Shown here piece by piece: positions 1 to 10,032 of a stretch of DNA of 33,396 bases. The position numbers and the translations under genes are program-made. Source of the stretch: a candidate division FCPU426 bacterium (lineage in GTDB: Bacteria > Oederibacteriota > PGYV01 > Palsa-1178); contig PMTB01000093.1 of assembly GCA_003167475.1 (NCBI GenBank), forward strand, positions 1-33,396, written 5' to 3'. The notes under the pieces were generated by a model. The model was not told the DNA's origin. It saw only the letters and a program-made list of their open reading frames with translations, and did not search any database. The first letter of the stretch is position 1. Every line of letters starts with the position of its first letter.

Positions 1-158
1 AAAAGACAAAAGTAAAGTTGTAAGGCAAGTAGGCAAGTAGGCAAGTAAGGCAAGTAAGGCAAGTAAGGCAAGTAAGGCAAGTAAGTTGGCACTACTTAAC
101 AACTTGACAACTTGAAGTCAACTTTACTTTTGTCTTTTGGCTTTTGGCTTAACAACTT
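1..158. repeat. Long inverted repeat, family A, left part cut by window edge; contains a GGCAAGT tandem array
   Basis: aaaagacaaaagtaaagttg (1-20) is the exact reverse complement of caactttacttttgtctttt (119-138). The right arm (126-158) is the exact reverse complement of the left arm of the copy at 3592-3624. Confidence 0.85.
24..82. repeat. Tandem repeat, 7 x GGCAAGT with 8-9 bp period
   Basis: GGCAAGT starts at 24, 32, 40, 49, 58, 67 and 76. Confidence 0.9.
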
Positions 159-189
159 AACAACGACGCATAAATAAAGGAGGCTCTTC

Positions 190-1044
190 ATGGACAACAT
201 TTTTGACCGCAAGGGCGAAACCGCCTGGTGCCCGGGCTGCGGGAATTTCGGGATACGCAATATAGTGCTCAACGCATTGGCGGAGCTGGGTTTAAAACGC
301 GAAGAGGTTGTTTACGTTTCCGGCATAGGCCAGGCAGCCAAGGCGCCTCAATATTATAATGTAAGTTATTTTAACGGCCTCCACGGCAGGAGCCTGCCTC
401 CGGCGGCCGGGATCAAGTCCGCCAATCCGGGACTCAATGTTATTCTGGAAAGCGGGGACGGCGATATGTACGGCGAGGGAGGGAACCATTTTATACACGC
501 TATCCGCAGGAACCCCAATATAACCGTGATAGTCCATAATAATATGGTTTACGGACTGACAAAAGGCCAGGCATCGCCGACATCAAGGCTTGGTTTTACC
601 ACGCCCATTCAGGTTAACGGCGTTTCGGAAACACCTATAAATCCGCTGGCTTTGGCCATATCGCTTGACGCCTCCTTTGTGGCGCGCGGAACGGCCGGCG
701 AGCCGGAACTGACAAAAGAGATAATAAAAAAGGCGATACAACACAAGGGGTTTGCCCTTGTCGATGTTTTTCAGGCCTGCGTATCGTTCAATAAACTCAA
801 TACGCACAAATGGTTCAAGGAACACACTTACAAACTTGAGGACAATTATGACCCGAAGGACAAAGTAACGGCTTTCAAGCGCGCCCTCGAAGAGGACCCG
901 ATGCCTTTGGGAATTTTCTACGTGAATGAAAACAAGCCGGTGTTCGAGGATAACCTGGCTGCCTATAAATCAAGCAGGGAACCTTTGTACAAGAGGACAA
1001 CGGATATGACGAAGATAGCTGAACTGCTTGAAGCCAAAAAATAA
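190..1044 (+). CDS. 2-oxoacid:ferredoxin oxidoreductase, beta (TPP-binding) subunit
   Basis: N-terminal [30 protein letters not shown] and [16 protein letters not shown] are typical of the KorB/PorB family; ribosome-binding site aaaggagg just upstream. Confidence 0.92.
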   Translation: MDNIFDRKGETAWCPGCGNFGIRNIVLNALAELGLKREEVVYVSGIGQAAKAPQYYNVSYFNGLHGRSLPPAAGIKSANPGLNVILESGDGDMYGEGGNHFIHAIRRNPNITVIVHNNMVYGLTKGQASPTSRLGFTTPIQVNGVSETPINPLALAISLDASFVARGTAGEPELTKEIIKKAIQHKGFALVDVFQACVSFNKLNTHKWFKEHTYKLEDNYDPKDKVTAFKRALEEDPMPLGIFYVNENKPVFEDNLAAYKSSREPLYKRTTDMTKIAELLEAKK

Positions 1045-1068
1045 TTTAAAATTATCGAGGAGGAAAAA

Positions 1069-1536
1069 ATGGCAAGAATCAAAGTAGGGGAAAAGTTCGG
1101 GGATTTTACATTGAAGAACCAGTTGGACCTGGAAGTCAACACAGAGGGGCTGGAAGACAAAAAGATTCTGCTCTCCTTTCACCCGCTTGCGTGGACATCA
1201 GTTTGCGCGAAGCAAATGCAGTCGCTTGAGGATTATTACGAGGTATTTGAGGAGCTTAACACTGTTCCGCTCGGGATATCCATTGACACGTCTCCTTCGA
1301 AAAAAGCATGGGCGGAAAGCCTCGGGATAGAAGAACTTGACCTGCTGGCGGATTTTTGGCCGCACGGCGGGATAGCCGCAAAGCTCGGGATATTCCTTGA
1401 AAAATTCGGTTTTTCCGAGAGGGTAAACATCATTCTTGACGAGCAGAGAAAAGTCATATTCATGAAAGTATACCCGATGAAGGAACTGCCTGACGTAAAG
1501 GAACTTGTCGCGTTTTTGAAAAACGGGTCCAAGTAG
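1069..1536 (+). CDS. Peroxiredoxin-like (AhpC/TSA) protein, one cysteine only
   Basis: HPLAWTSVCAKQ matches the Prx PxxxTxxC active-site pattern; GISIDTSPSKKAWAESLGI follows; RBS gaggagg. Confidence 0.85.
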   Translation: MARIKVGEKFGDFTLKNQLDLEVNTEGLEDKKILLSFHPLAWTSVCAKQMQSLEDYYEVFEELNTVPLGISIDTSPSKKAWAESLGIEELDLLADFWPHGGIAAKLGIFLEKFGFSERVNIILDEQRKVIFMKVYPMKELPDVKELVAFLKNGSK

Positions 1537-1594
1537 GATCCAATTGCCAATTACGAATTACAAATTAAACATAAAAAAACACCGGGAGAGAACA

Positions 1595-2011
1595 ATGAAA
1601 AAAATTACGATGTTGTTTGCGTTGCTTTTTTTGGTTTGTTTTACCGTATCGGCACATCCGCCCAGCGATATTATCATCACTTTTGACCTGGTTAACAGCA
1701 CTGTTACGGCCAAAATAATGCATGACGTAAAGGACGTTAAGGACCACTATATAGCGCAGGCGGTCATTACGGTGAACGGGAAAAAGGCAATAACCCAGTC
1801 CTGCACCACCCAGACAAGCAATGAGTCCCAGACTTTGGTATATGTCATACCGGGCCTGAAAGTCGGCGATGTGGTGTCTGTTGACGCGGACTGCGTCAAG
1901 TTCGGGGACCTCACAAAAGAGGCCACCGTCAAGGAAAGTAAGGCATCGACTGTGAAATCGAATAATCCTGTCCCGGTAAAAATGTCAAAACCTGCGGTAA
2001 AGGGGAAATAA
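1595..2011 (+). CDS. Small exported protein with desulfoferrodoxin/superoxide-reductase-like (SORL) sequence pattern
   Basis: Signal peptide MKKITMLFALLFLVCFTVSA; HPPSDIIITFD...MHDVKDVKDHYIAQAVITVNGKKAI...VIPGLKVGDVVSVDADC. Start moved from 1544 to ATG 1595, which begins a clear signal peptide. Confidence 0.6.
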   Translation: MKKITMLFALLFLVCFTVSAHPPSDIIITFDLVNSTVTAKIMHDVKDVKDHYIAQAVITVNGKKAITQSCTTQTSNESQTLVYVIPGLKVGDVVSVDADCVKFGDLTKEATVKESKASTVKSNNPVPVKMSKPAVKGK

Positions 2012-2013
2012 CA

Positions 2014-2583
2014 ATGGATGTAAAAGAAGCAATAGAAAAAAGAAGGGCATACAGGTCCTTCGAACCGGTTGAAATAACCGATGAAATGCTGAAGGAACTC
2101 GGCACGGCCGCGCAGCTTATGTGCTCATGCAACAACAACCAGCCGTGGAGGTTTGTATTTGTCCGTTCCAAAGAAATGCTTTTTAAGATGAGGGAGGCTT
2201 TCAATAAAGGGAATGCATGGGCATTTGAAGACTCGCTGATAATCGCCGTATTCGGAAAAAAGGAAAAGGACTGCAATATACAGGAAAGGGAATATTATCT
2301 TTTTGACATAGGATTGGCGTCAGCCGCCATAATACTGCGCGCGACCGAGATGGGGCTTGTTGCGCACCCGATAGCCGGGTACTTGCCCGAAAAAGCCAAA
2401 GAAATACTCGGCATCCCGGCGGAAAACATGCTGATAACCCTGATTAATGTCGCGAAAAAATCGGACAAGATCAACCCGGTCATGAGCGAAAAGCAGATTG
2501 CGCAGGAAAATGAACGGCCATTGCGCAGGAAGCTTGAGGAAATATATTCAGTGGATGTTTTCAGCGCCGAACTGGATAAATAG
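2014..2583 (+). CDS. Nitroreductase family protein
   Basis: MDVKEAIEKRRAYRSFEPVEITDEMLKEL N-terminus, CNNNQPWRFVFV and GLVAHPIAGY are characteristic. Confidence 0.9.
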   Translation: MDVKEAIEKRRAYRSFEPVEITDEMLKELGTAAQLMCSCNNNQPWRFVFVRSKEMLFKMREAFNKGNAWAFEDSLIIAVFGKKEKDCNIQEREYYLFDIGLASAAIILRATEMGLVAHPIAGYLPEKAKEILGIPAENMLITLINVAKKSDKINPVMSEKQIAQENERPLRRKLEEIYSVDVFSAELDK

Positions 2584-2626
2584 GAACTTTAAAAATTATA
2601 CGGCCTTAAAAGCCGGTGATAAGCCA

Positions 2627-2725
2627 CGTCCGTTGCGGCTGGGAATTTCTTTATGGATTGGACGCCCGGTATTATAAAGGTTTTAGTGGCGCCAGCCATA
2701 AAGAAATCCCCAGCCACAACGGACG
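2627..2725. repeat. Inverted repeat, 30-bp arms with 39-bp spacer
   Basis: cgtccgttgcggctgggaatttctttatgg (2627-2656) vs reverse complement of ccataaagaaatccccagccacaacggacg (2696-2725): 28/30 match. Confidence 0.85.
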
Positions 2726-2760
2726 CGGGAAGGATTCACTATATTATTGAGGGGGAAAAG

Positions 2761-3519
2761 ATGAAGAAACTGGTATGGATGGCGGTTTTATTTCTAGCCT
2801 GCGCCGCAGCGCGGGCCGAGCAGTTTGAAAATCCAATGTTAAATATGACGGTGCCTTCCGGACTGGAGAGCGGGCAATCGTATCTGATGATAAATGTAAA
2901 GCCGGCACAGACTCTCCGGGATTATCCCAAGGACGACCTGTACGCTATTTTAGATAAAGGCGTAAACGCGGGGATTGAATTCAGGTATATGGCGGGTTTG
3001 AATATTGAGGCAAAAGCGGGCTATATAACGGGAAACAGGGAACAATATGCCGGTTTAAGCTACACGCTGCCGGCCCCGAAACTTTTCTTTAATTCGCAGC
3101 TTGATATGCAATTTTTTTCATACAAAGAAAGCCAGGGTTCGAGATATGACCAGAATTTATTTTATTTGCTTTCCCTGCAGTCTGTGCCGTTATTGGACGA
3201 AAGGCTGGCAATCTCGGCTGATCTTGGTTATGACGGTTTTAACGGGCACATAGGGCTCGGGCTGGGCGCGAGCTATGAAATAAGGACCCATGTCAGGGTG
3301 CTTGCCGAATACTACCCGGTATTCAAAGGCGGCGATCCGGGCGCGGTTATAGGAAGCACCGGGTGTTACAGCGTTGGGTTAAAATTTGACACATTCGGAC
3401 ACCAGTTCATTTTCAAGGTTGGCAATTCCGGCGAAATCGGGACGCGAAGGATGATGCTGGGGACTTATACGCAGGATGTGTTTGTGGGGATAACTGTGAT
3501 GAGGCTGATAGCGTTTTAA
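2761..3519 (+). CDS. Exported hypothetical protein, probable outer-membrane beta-barrel
   Basis: Signal peptide MKKLVWMAVLFLACAAARA followed by alternating amphipathic strands ending in VFVGITVMRLIAF. Start 2761 preferred; the upstream extension to 2653 reads through the inverted repeat. Confidence 0.65.
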   Translation: MKKLVWMAVLFLACAAARAEQFENPMLNMTVPSGLESGQSYLMINVKPAQTLRDYPKDDLYAILDKGVNAGIEFRYMAGLNIEAKAGYITGNREQYAGLSYTLPAPKLFFNSQLDMQFFSYKESQGSRYDQNLFYLLSLQSVPLLDERLAISADLGYDGFNGHIGLGLGASYEIRTHVRVLAEYYPVFKGGDPGAVIGSTGCYSVGLKFDTFGHQFIFKVGNSGEIGTRRMMLGTYTQDVFVGITVMRLIAF

Positions 3520-3591
3520 GGAATCGTCGGCGTAAAGCATATGTAAATTTTGCATTTGTTGGGTTATAATAGTGGCGTTCACGGCCATGAT

Positions 3592-3740
3592 AAGTTGTTA
3601 AGCCAAAAGCCAAAAGACAAAAGTAAAATTTCAAAGGGTTAAAGTGGTTAAGTTGTAATAACTTTTGGAAGACACTTGCTCTTCCACTTGAACTTCTTCT
3701 TTACTTAACTTTTGTCTTTTGGCTTTTGGCTTAAAAACTT
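3592..3740. repeat. Long inverted repeat, family A, complete copy
   Basis: Arms 3592-3624 and 3708-3740 match 32/33 as reverse complements (aagttgttaagccaaaagccaaaagacaaaagt). Confidence 0.92.
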
Positions 3741-3758
3741 AATTTTGAAGGGAACACA

Positions 3759-5765
3759 ATGAAACAAAAAAAGAAAAACATAGACCAGCTCTCAATCGAC
3801 ACGCTAAGGGTATTATCCGTGGACATGGTGGAAAAGGCCAAGTCGGGCCATCCCGGACTGCCCTTGGGCGCCGCGCCTTTTGTGTACACTTTATGGAGCA
3901 GGTTTTTAAGGCAGAACCCGGCAAACCCCAAATGGTACAACCGCGACAGGTTCATATTATCAGCGGGACACGGCTGCGCGCTTTTATATTCGCTCCTTCA
4001 CCTGTCGGGTTTCCAACTCACAATGGACGACCTGAAAGCTTTCAGGCAATACGGTTCCAAAACACCCGGCCACCCGGAATATGGGCTGACGCCCGGGCTT
4101 GAAGCCACGACCGGGCCGCTGGGCCAGGGGTTTGCCATGGGAGTCGGCATGGCCATCGCGGAGCGCGCCATGGCAGGATGTTTCAATAAACCCGGTTTTG
4201 ACCTTATAGACCATTTCACATACGCGGTAGTTTCCGACGGGGACCTCATGGAAGGCATAGCGTCAGAGGCGGCTTCGCTTGCGGGAACACTCAAGCTCGG
4301 CAAGCTCATATATCTTTACGACGACAATGATATTTCCATAGAAGGGAATACTTCCCTGGCTTTCACCGAAAACGTGAAGGAAAGGTTTGATTCTTATGGC
4401 TGGAACACACAGATCATCACGGACGGCAACAATACAAAGGCTGTGGAAGAGGCTATAAAAAAAGCAAGGGAGCACAGGCACAGGCCATCGTTGATAATAA
4501 TAAGGACCCATATAGGTTTTGGATCGCCCAAGCAGGACGACGCTTCGGTTCACGGCGAGCCGCTGGGATGGGACGCCGCCAGGAAGACAAAGGAATATTT
4601 CGGATTTGACCCGGAAAAAAGTTTTTACGTGCCGCAGGAAGTCACTGACAATTTCGCGAAGATGGGAAAAAAATGGGCGCATGAAGAGGCCGCATGGGAC
4701 AAACTGTTCAATTCGTATAATAAAGCGTACCCGAAAGAGGCAAAACTGCTTGAAAAATACGTCTCCGGGCACATAAACAGGAACTTAAAGGACAACCTTC
4801 TCCCTTTTAAAACGGAAGAGGGGCCCATGGCCACCAGGACAGCATCGGGAAAAATAATGAACCAGATCGAGATCTACATGACGGAATTCATCGGCGGCTC
4901 GGCGGACCTGGCGCCTTCCACCAAAACGATGCTTAACGGTCACGGCAGTTTCGGCATAGCCGGCATGGTTGAACGCAACCTGCACTTTGGCGTGAGGGAA
5001 CACGCCATGGGCGCCATTGTGAACGGCATGGCATTGCATAAAGGTGTCATACCGTATTCCGCGACGTTTTTGACATTCTCGGATTACATGAGGCCGGCGA
5101 TCAGGCTGGCAGCGCTTATGAAAACGCATTCGATATTTATTTTTACCCATGACTCCATAGGACTTGGGGAGGACGGGCCAACGCATCAGCCCATTGAGCA
5201 CTTAAGTTCTTTGAGGCTGATCCCGGGACTCACAGTCATCAGGCCCGCGGACGCCAATGAAACTGTGGGAGCATGGTATTATGCCATAGTGACAAAGAAA
5301 CCCATAGTGCTGGTCTTTACCAGGCAGGACCTTCCCGTAATAGATGAAAAAAAATACAATGTTGTTGAAAACACCCGGAATGGCGGTTATATATTAAATG
5401 ACTGCGCAGGCCGCTCCGAGATACTTCTTATCGCCACCGGGTCGGAAGTGCAGCTTGCCATTGGGGCATATGAAAAATTGACGGCCAAAGGCATTAAAGC
5501 CAGGGTCGTTTCCATGCCGTCATATGAGATATTCATGGCCCAGCCCGACCAGTACAGGGAATCGGTCATACCTTCAAATGTTAAAAAAAGGCTTATCATA
5601 GAAGCCGGTTCCACTCCTTTTTGGAGGGGACTGGCCGGCGATTTTGGCGACGTCCTTGGCGTCGACACATTCGGAGCGTCGGCTCCGGGGAAAGTTGTAA
5701 TGGAAAAATACGGTTTCACGGTGGACAACACGGTAGCCAGGGCCGTGAAACTGCTGGATAAATGA
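3759..5765 (+). CDS. tkt: Transketolase
   Basis: [76 protein letters not shown] and ATGSEVQLA motifs; full length 668 aa. Confidence 0.98.
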   Translation: MKQKKKNIDQLSIDTLRVLSVDMVEKAKSGHPGLPLGAAPFVYTLWSRFLRQNPANPKWYNRDRFILSAGHGCALLYSLLHLSGFQLTMDDLKAFRQYGSKTPGHPEYGLTPGLEATTGPLGQGFAMGVGMAIAERAMAGCFNKPGFDLIDHFTYAVVSDGDLMEGIASEAASLAGTLKLGKLIYLYDDNDISIEGNTSLAFTENVKERFDSYGWNTQIITDGNNTKAVEEAIKKAREHRHRPSLIIIRTHIGFGSPKQDDASVHGEPLGWDAARKTKEYFGFDPEKSFYVPQEVTDNFAKMGKKWAHEEAAWDKLFNSYNKAYPKEAKLLEKYVSGHINRNLKDNLLPFKTEEGPMATRTASGKIMNQIEIYMTEFIGGSADLAPSTKTMLNGHGSFGIAGMVERNLHFGVREHAMGAIVNGMALHKGVIPYSATFLTFSDYMRPAIRLAALMKTHSIFIFTHDSIGLGEDGPTHQPIEHLSSLRLIPGLTVIRPADANETVGAWYYAIVTKKPIVLVFTRQDLPVIDEKKYNVVENTRNGGYILNDCAGRSEILLIATGSEVQLAIGAYEKLTAKGIKARVVSMPSYEIFMAQPDQYRESVIPSNVKKRLIIEAGSTPFWRGLAGDFGDVLGVDTFGASAPGKVVMEKYGFTVDNTVARAVKLLDK

Positions 5766-5788
5766 AAAGTATTTTTAAGAGTGGCGCC

Positions 5789-5918
5789 GTCATTGCGAGG
5801 AGCGAGATTTTCAGCGACGAAGCAATCTCTGTACTTTTGTAGGACCGGTATTAAGATCTTATCGGTGGAACTGAGATTGCTTCGTCGGCATGAAACTAAT
5901 GCGCCTCCTCGCAATGAC
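5789..5918. repeat. Palindromic intergenic repeat, family B (GTCATTGCGAGGAGC...GCTCCTCGCAATGAC type)
   Basis: gtcattgcgagg at 5789 and cctcgcaatgac ending at 5918, with an inner inverted pair gacgaagcaatctc/gagattgcttcgtc. Confidence 0.9.
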
Positions 5919-5969
5919 GACGCAACTATTAGACGTCGCAACATTAGTAAAAAATGGGAGGTACTTTAT

Positions 5970-6941
5970 ATGCAGATAGGGATGATCGGCCTCGGCCGGA
6001 TGGGCGCCAATATGTCGCGCAGGCTCATCAAGGACAAACACGATGTTATCGTTTATAACCGGACACTGGAAAAGTCATTGAAACTTGAAAAGGAAGGCGC
6101 CACAGCCGCCGCCACCATAAATGAGTTTGTAAAAAAAATGAAAGCGCCAAGGCTCGTCTGGATAATGCTTCCGGCCGGCGATGTGACAAAAAAACAGATA
6201 CAAGACCTGATACCTTTGCTTGAAAAAGGCGATATTATTGTGGACGGCGGCAACAGCAATTATAAGGACGACATCTTACGTTACGGAGAATTGAAAGAAA
6301 AGGGGATCTTATACCTTGACGCCGGGATATCCGGCGGTATATGGGGATTGAAAAACGGATACGCGACAATGGTAGGCGGGGATGAAGAAGTTTTCAAGTA
6401 TGGCGAGCCAATATTCAGGTCCCTTGCGCCTGCGGACGGTTATATGTACTGCGGAAAAACAGGAGCCGGGCACTTCGTTAAAATGACGCATAACGCTATA
6501 GAGTACGGGTTGATGGAAGCGTACGGCGAGGGTTTTGAGATCCTCAAAGCCTCGCAATACGGCGCGGACCTGGATTTAAGCGGCGTGGCCAAAATGTGGA
6601 ACGCCGGATCGGTCGTGAAATCATGGCTTCTTGAACTGCTTATAGACGTCTTTAAGGACGCCCGGGAACTTGAACAGATACAGGGCTATGTGGAGGACTC
6701 GGGCGAAACGCGCTGGGCGGTGAAGGAAGCGCTTGATACGGGCGTCGCGGCCGACGTTATCACCACCGCGCTTTATAAAAGGTTCAATTCCAGGCAGAAG
6801 GACACATATTCGAATAAGGTCACGGCCGCCCTGCGAAATGAGTTTGGCGGCCATAAGGTGGCCTTCGAGGGCGAGAACGTAAAAACTTTTTCAGCCGGTT
6901 CCGGGCATATAAGACACGCCGAAGCCGACAAGAGAAAATAA
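5970..6941 (+). CDS. gnd: 6-phosphogluconate dehydrogenase, decarboxylating, short (~323 aa) form
   Basis: [15 protein letters not shown] nucleotide-binding motif, [31 protein letters not shown] and [24 protein letters not shown] 5970 preferred; the 5781 extension translates repeat DNA. Confidence 0.95.
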   Translation: MQIGMIGLGRMGANMSRRLIKDKHDVIVYNRTLEKSLKLEKEGATAAATINEFVKKMKAPRLVWIMLPAGDVTKKQIQDLIPLLEKGDIIVDGGNSNYKDDILRYGELKEKGILYLDAGISGGIWGLKNGYATMVGGDEEVFKYGEPIFRSLAPADGYMYCGKTGAGHFVKMTHNAIEYGLMEAYGEGFEILKASQYGADLDLSGVAKMWNAGSVVKSWLLELLIDVFKDARELEQIQGYVEDSGETRWAVKEALDTGVAADVITTALYKRFNSRQKDTYSNKVTAALRNEFGGHKVAFEGENVKTFSAGSGHIRHAEADKRK

Positions 6942-6942
6942 A

Positions 6943-8484
6943 ATGGAATTCAAACCAAGCATAGAACTCAAAGTGTCCGGTGTCTGCGAACTGTCAAAAG
7001 CAGGCCCGTCCGGAGTGGTCATATTCGGGGCTTCCGGAGACCTTGCCGGCAAAAAGCTTATCCCGTCATTTTTTAACCTTGTGAATCTCGGGAGCGTACC
7101 CGGCAATTTTTTTATCCTTGGCGTCGGCCGCACCGTATTGGATGATGATTCATTCAGGGCAAAGGTCAGGCTGGCCGTGTTCGCAGCCGGGGAAAGAAAT
7201 GAAAGCCTCATAAATAATTTTTGCTCAAAATGTTTTTATGCGCACGGCGATTACGCGGACCCAACAGCATATAAAAGCATCGGGGACAGGCTCGGCGCGC
7301 TTGAAAAAACCTTTTCGACGGCCGGAAACAGGGTCTTCATACTCGCGATACCGCCGACTCTCTACAAGACGGTCGTGTCGAATCTCGGGAAAAGCGGCCT
7401 TATGGAAAAAGGCAGGATTGAAGGCCCGTTCCACAGGCTTATGGTTGAAAAACCGTTTGGGCGGGACTTGGAGAGCGCAAAGGATTTAAACAATGAGATC
7501 CTCAAATATATCGACGACACCCAGGTGTACAGGGTGGACCATTACCTCGGTAAAAATACGGTGCAGAACATACTTGTCTTCAGGTTCGCCAACGCAATAT
7601 TCGAGCCTGTCTGGAACAATGAGTACGTGGACCACGTGCAGATAACTGTCGCCGAGGCGGCGGGTGTTGAGAACAGGGCGGGATATTTTGAGGAAGCGGG
7701 CATGATACGCGACATGCTGCAAAACCATATACTTCAGTTGGTTTCGCTTGTCGCTATGGAGCGGCCCAGGACGCTCGACTCGGAGGAAATAAGGGATTCG
7801 AAAAAAGATGTCATAAACTCCATACGGCCTTTTGATCTCGATAAAATTTATGAGAATATACTAAGGGGACAGTATAAGGAAGGTTTCATAGGCGCGCGCA
7901 AGGTGCCGGCTTACACCTCTGAACCCGGCGTCGGGGAAAAATCATGCACCGAGACTTTTTTCGCTGTAAAACTTTCCGTAGACAATAAAAAGTGGAAGGG
8001 TGTGCCTTTTTATGTCAGGTCGGGTAAAAGAATGTCAAAAAAATATTCCGCGATAACGGTTGTTTTTAAGCCTGTTAAGGACCATATTTTCAGCGATGCA
8101 GGCACAGATCCCCAGCCTAACGCCCTTACATTTTACCTCCAGCCGCAGCAGGGGGTATCCATTAAGTTCATGGCCAAAGTCCCTGGCTCAAAAATGTGCC
8201 TGTCGCCCCTGGACATGGATTTCAATTACAAGGACAAGTTCGGCTCCGACATAGCGGATGATTACGGCACCATAATACTGGACTGCATGCTCGGGGACCA
8301 GACGCTTTTCTGGAGAAAGGACGGCGTGGAAGCGTCATGGAAACTTTTAACGCCTGTCCTGCATAAGTGGGAATCATGTTCTTTGAATGAAAAGAACAGG
8401 ATGTTGCATTTTTACGCCGCAGGCACAAACGGGCCCAAAGAGTCGGATGAATTCATCAGGAAAGACGGCCGTGAATGGATCTGA
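6943..8484 (+). CDS. zwf: Glucose-6-phosphate 1-dehydrogenase
   Basis: [19 protein letters not shown] and [21 protein letters not shown] active-site signature. Confidence 0.98.
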   Translation: MEFKPSIELKVSGVCELSKAGPSGVVIFGASGDLAGKKLIPSFFNLVNLGSVPGNFFILGVGRTVLDDDSFRAKVRLAVFAAGERNESLINNFCSKCFYAHGDYADPTAYKSIGDRLGALEKTFSTAGNRVFILAIPPTLYKTVVSNLGKSGLMEKGRIEGPFHRLMVEKPFGRDLESAKDLNNEILKYIDDTQVYRVDHYLGKNTVQNILVFRFANAIFEPVWNNEYVDHVQITVAEAAGVENRAGYFEEAGMIRDMLQNHILQLVSLVAMERPRTLDSEEIRDSKKDVINSIRPFDLDKIYENILRGQYKEGFIGARKVPAYTSEPGVGEKSCTETFFAVKLSVDNKKWKGVPFYVRSGKRMSKKYSAITVVFKPVKDHIFSDAGTDPQPNALTFYLQPQQGVSIKFMAKVPGSKMCLSPLDMDFNYKDKFGSDIADDYGTIILDCMLGDQTLFWRKDGVEASWKLLTPVLHKWESCSLNEKNRMLHFYAAGTNGPKESDEFIRKDGREWI

Positions 8485-8517
8485 ACTTGTCTTGCTGGTT
8501 TTGATCCGATCCGCGTA

Positions 8518-8559
8518 CGGAACGCATATCCAGCTCTGCAGGACTTCGTATGCGTTCCG
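8518..8559. repeat. Intergenic hairpin between zwf and pgl
   Basis: cggaacgcata (8518-8528) is the exact reverse complement of tatgcgttccg (8549-8559). Confidence 0.7.
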
Positions 8560-8585
8560 CCGCCGGCTTTTCTAACGGGGAAACA

Positions 8586-9305
8586 ATGAAAAAAACAATT
8601 ACAGAATTCAGGGATATTAATGAACTCAGCTCCGCCGCCGCCGGCTACGTTTATGCCGCGGCAAAGGCCGAGGTCAAAAGAAAAGGTTATTTCACTCTTG
8701 CCCTGTCCGGCGGCAAAACCATAATCCCTTTCTATAAAAAGCTCGTCAGGGAAAAGATGCCCTGGAAAAAAACCTATATATTCTGGCAGGACGACAGGTT
8801 CGTCAAATACTCCCACAAAGACAGCAATGTCAGGCTTGTATTCGACAACCTGATATCCCCCGCAAAAATCCCATTTGACAATATCTACCCCGCGCCGGCC
8901 CATGATAATTTCGCTCCAGCGCATAAGGCTGCATGGGTTTATGAACTTATAATAAGGCAGGTATTCAAACATTTACGGCCGGGCAAAGCCATGCCGTCGT
9001 TTGACCTTATTATCGGCGGCATGGGGGATGACGGCCACACAGCCTCGCTTTTCCCCGGGGACGTAAAAGCACTCAATGAAAAAACAAAGCTGATAACATC
9101 GGTCAAGGCCCCGAAATACGCGGCGATCAGGGAACGCATAACCATGACACTGAAACTTATGAATAAAGCGAAGAATATACTGATGCTCACCGAAGAAAAA
9201 GGAAGGGAAGCAGTTTTAGAGCGTGTCCTGAAAGGCGATAAAAGATACCCGGCCGCGCGCCTGAACCCAAAAGAGCGCCTGACGTGGATGATAGCAAAAA
9301 CTTAG
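8586..9305 (+). CDS. pgl: 6-phosphogluconolactonase
   Basis: LALSGGKTIIPFYKKL, FWQDDRFV, SNVRLVFDNL and FDLIIGGMGDDGHTASLFPG; start moved to ATG 8586 after RBS-like cggggaaaca. Confidence 0.95.
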   Translation: MKKTITEFRDINELSSAAAGYVYAAAKAEVKRKGYFTLALSGGKTIIPFYKKLVREKMPWKKTYIFWQDDRFVKYSHKDSNVRLVFDNLISPAKIPFDNIYPAPAHDNFAPAHKAAWVYELIIRQVFKHLRPGKAMPSFDLIIGGMGDDGHTASLFPGDVKALNEKTKLITSVKAPKYAAIRERITMTLKLMNKAKNILMLTEEKGREAVLERVLKGDKRYPAARLNPKERLTWMIAKT

Positions 9306-9344
9306 CATTCAAGACTAAAAACTTATGACCGGGGGTGGCTTTAA

Positions 9345-9641
9345 GTGGCGAAAGACGAAAAGGAAATAGTGGAAATGATCGTGAAGTACAACGCGCATAA
9401 AGGCGGGGCAAAAGGCGAGTGGTATGTGGGAGCGGCCAAGGACCCGAAAAAAGACCTGTTCAAGACCCATGGCGTGATAAAGGAAAAGGATTTCTGGGTG
9501 TACGATTTTGCAGTTGACGTACAGGAACTCGGCCGAGCCATGGACAAGTTGCTTATGATGGGCTACGACGGCGAAGCCCCGAAAGCCTATGATGGACTTG
9601 GGTTTTATGTTTACCAAAAAAGGCAGCATACAAAGGAATGA
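9345..9641 (+). CDS. Hypothetical protein, 98 aa, GTG start
   Basis: Intact ORF downstream of pgl in the same direction; no family recognised. Confidence 0.6.
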   Translation: MAKDEKEIVEMIVKYNAHKGGAKGEWYVGAAKDPKKDLFKTHGVIKEKDFWVYDFAVDVQELGRAMDKLLMMGYDGEAPKAYDGLGFYVYQKRQHTKE

Positions 9642-9668
9642 TAAAGGGAAATATAATGTTTTTGTATG

Positions 9669-9771
9669 TGTAGCCGCAACCTTTAGGTTGCGGATTTTGT
9701 TCTGCCGGTGTCAGCATTAATACCGTTGCTACGATCCAAACAAGATCCGCAACCTAAAGGTTGCGGCTACA
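9669..9771. repeat. Palindromic repeat, family C, nested hairpins
   Basis: tgtagccgcaacctttaggttgcgg at 9669 pairs with ccgcaacctaaaggttgcggctaca ending 9771; each arm is itself a hairpin. Confidence 0.9.
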
Positions 9772-9956
9772 TAATCAAAACTAAATACGCGCATTTAAAA
9801 TTTTTTTTGCGGAGAAAAAATAATGTTAATTGCGATGAAAGATGGGGCCGGGTCTTGATCTGATACTTGATAAAATATAGTCCGTCTCCGGAGCGCCGCA
9901 TAATTTCCGGCAAATGGCGGCCGTCTAATGAGGATTTCAAATCTATAATATAACAA

Positions 9957-9984
9957 TTGACAATATTGCGCGCAGGAGTATTGT
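9957..9984 (+). promoter_or_regulatory. Putative sigma70-type promoter for the methyltransferase gene
   Basis: TTGACA (9957-9962), 16-bp spacer, TATTGT (9979-9984). Confidence 0.45.
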
Positions 9985-10032
9985 AACTATCTGGCGTTTA
10001 TAAAAGACGTAATCCTGACAGGAGGAATAATA

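Noticed and set aside
24-82. Possible CRISPR-like array from repeated GGCAAGT
   Set aside because: Units are 8-9 bp with no unique spacers of 25-40 bp; a simple tandem repeat inside an inverted repeat.
1-165. TPP riboswitch upstream of the TPP-dependent enzymes
   Set aside because: No THI-box-like conserved segments seen; the structure is a simple long inverted repeat.
4263-4772. Minus-strand ORF of 169 aa inside transketolase
   Set aside because: Fully antisense to a confident conserved gene; no RBS or recognisable family.
5387-5944. Minus-strand ORF of 185 aa across tkt 3' end and the repeat
   Set aside because: Reads antisense through tkt and through a palindromic repeat; not a credible gene.
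5781-5969. N-terminal extension of gnd in the ORF track
   Set aside because: Translates family B repeat DNA; the conserved protein starts at ATG 5970 ([12 protein letters not shown]) with gggagg upstream.
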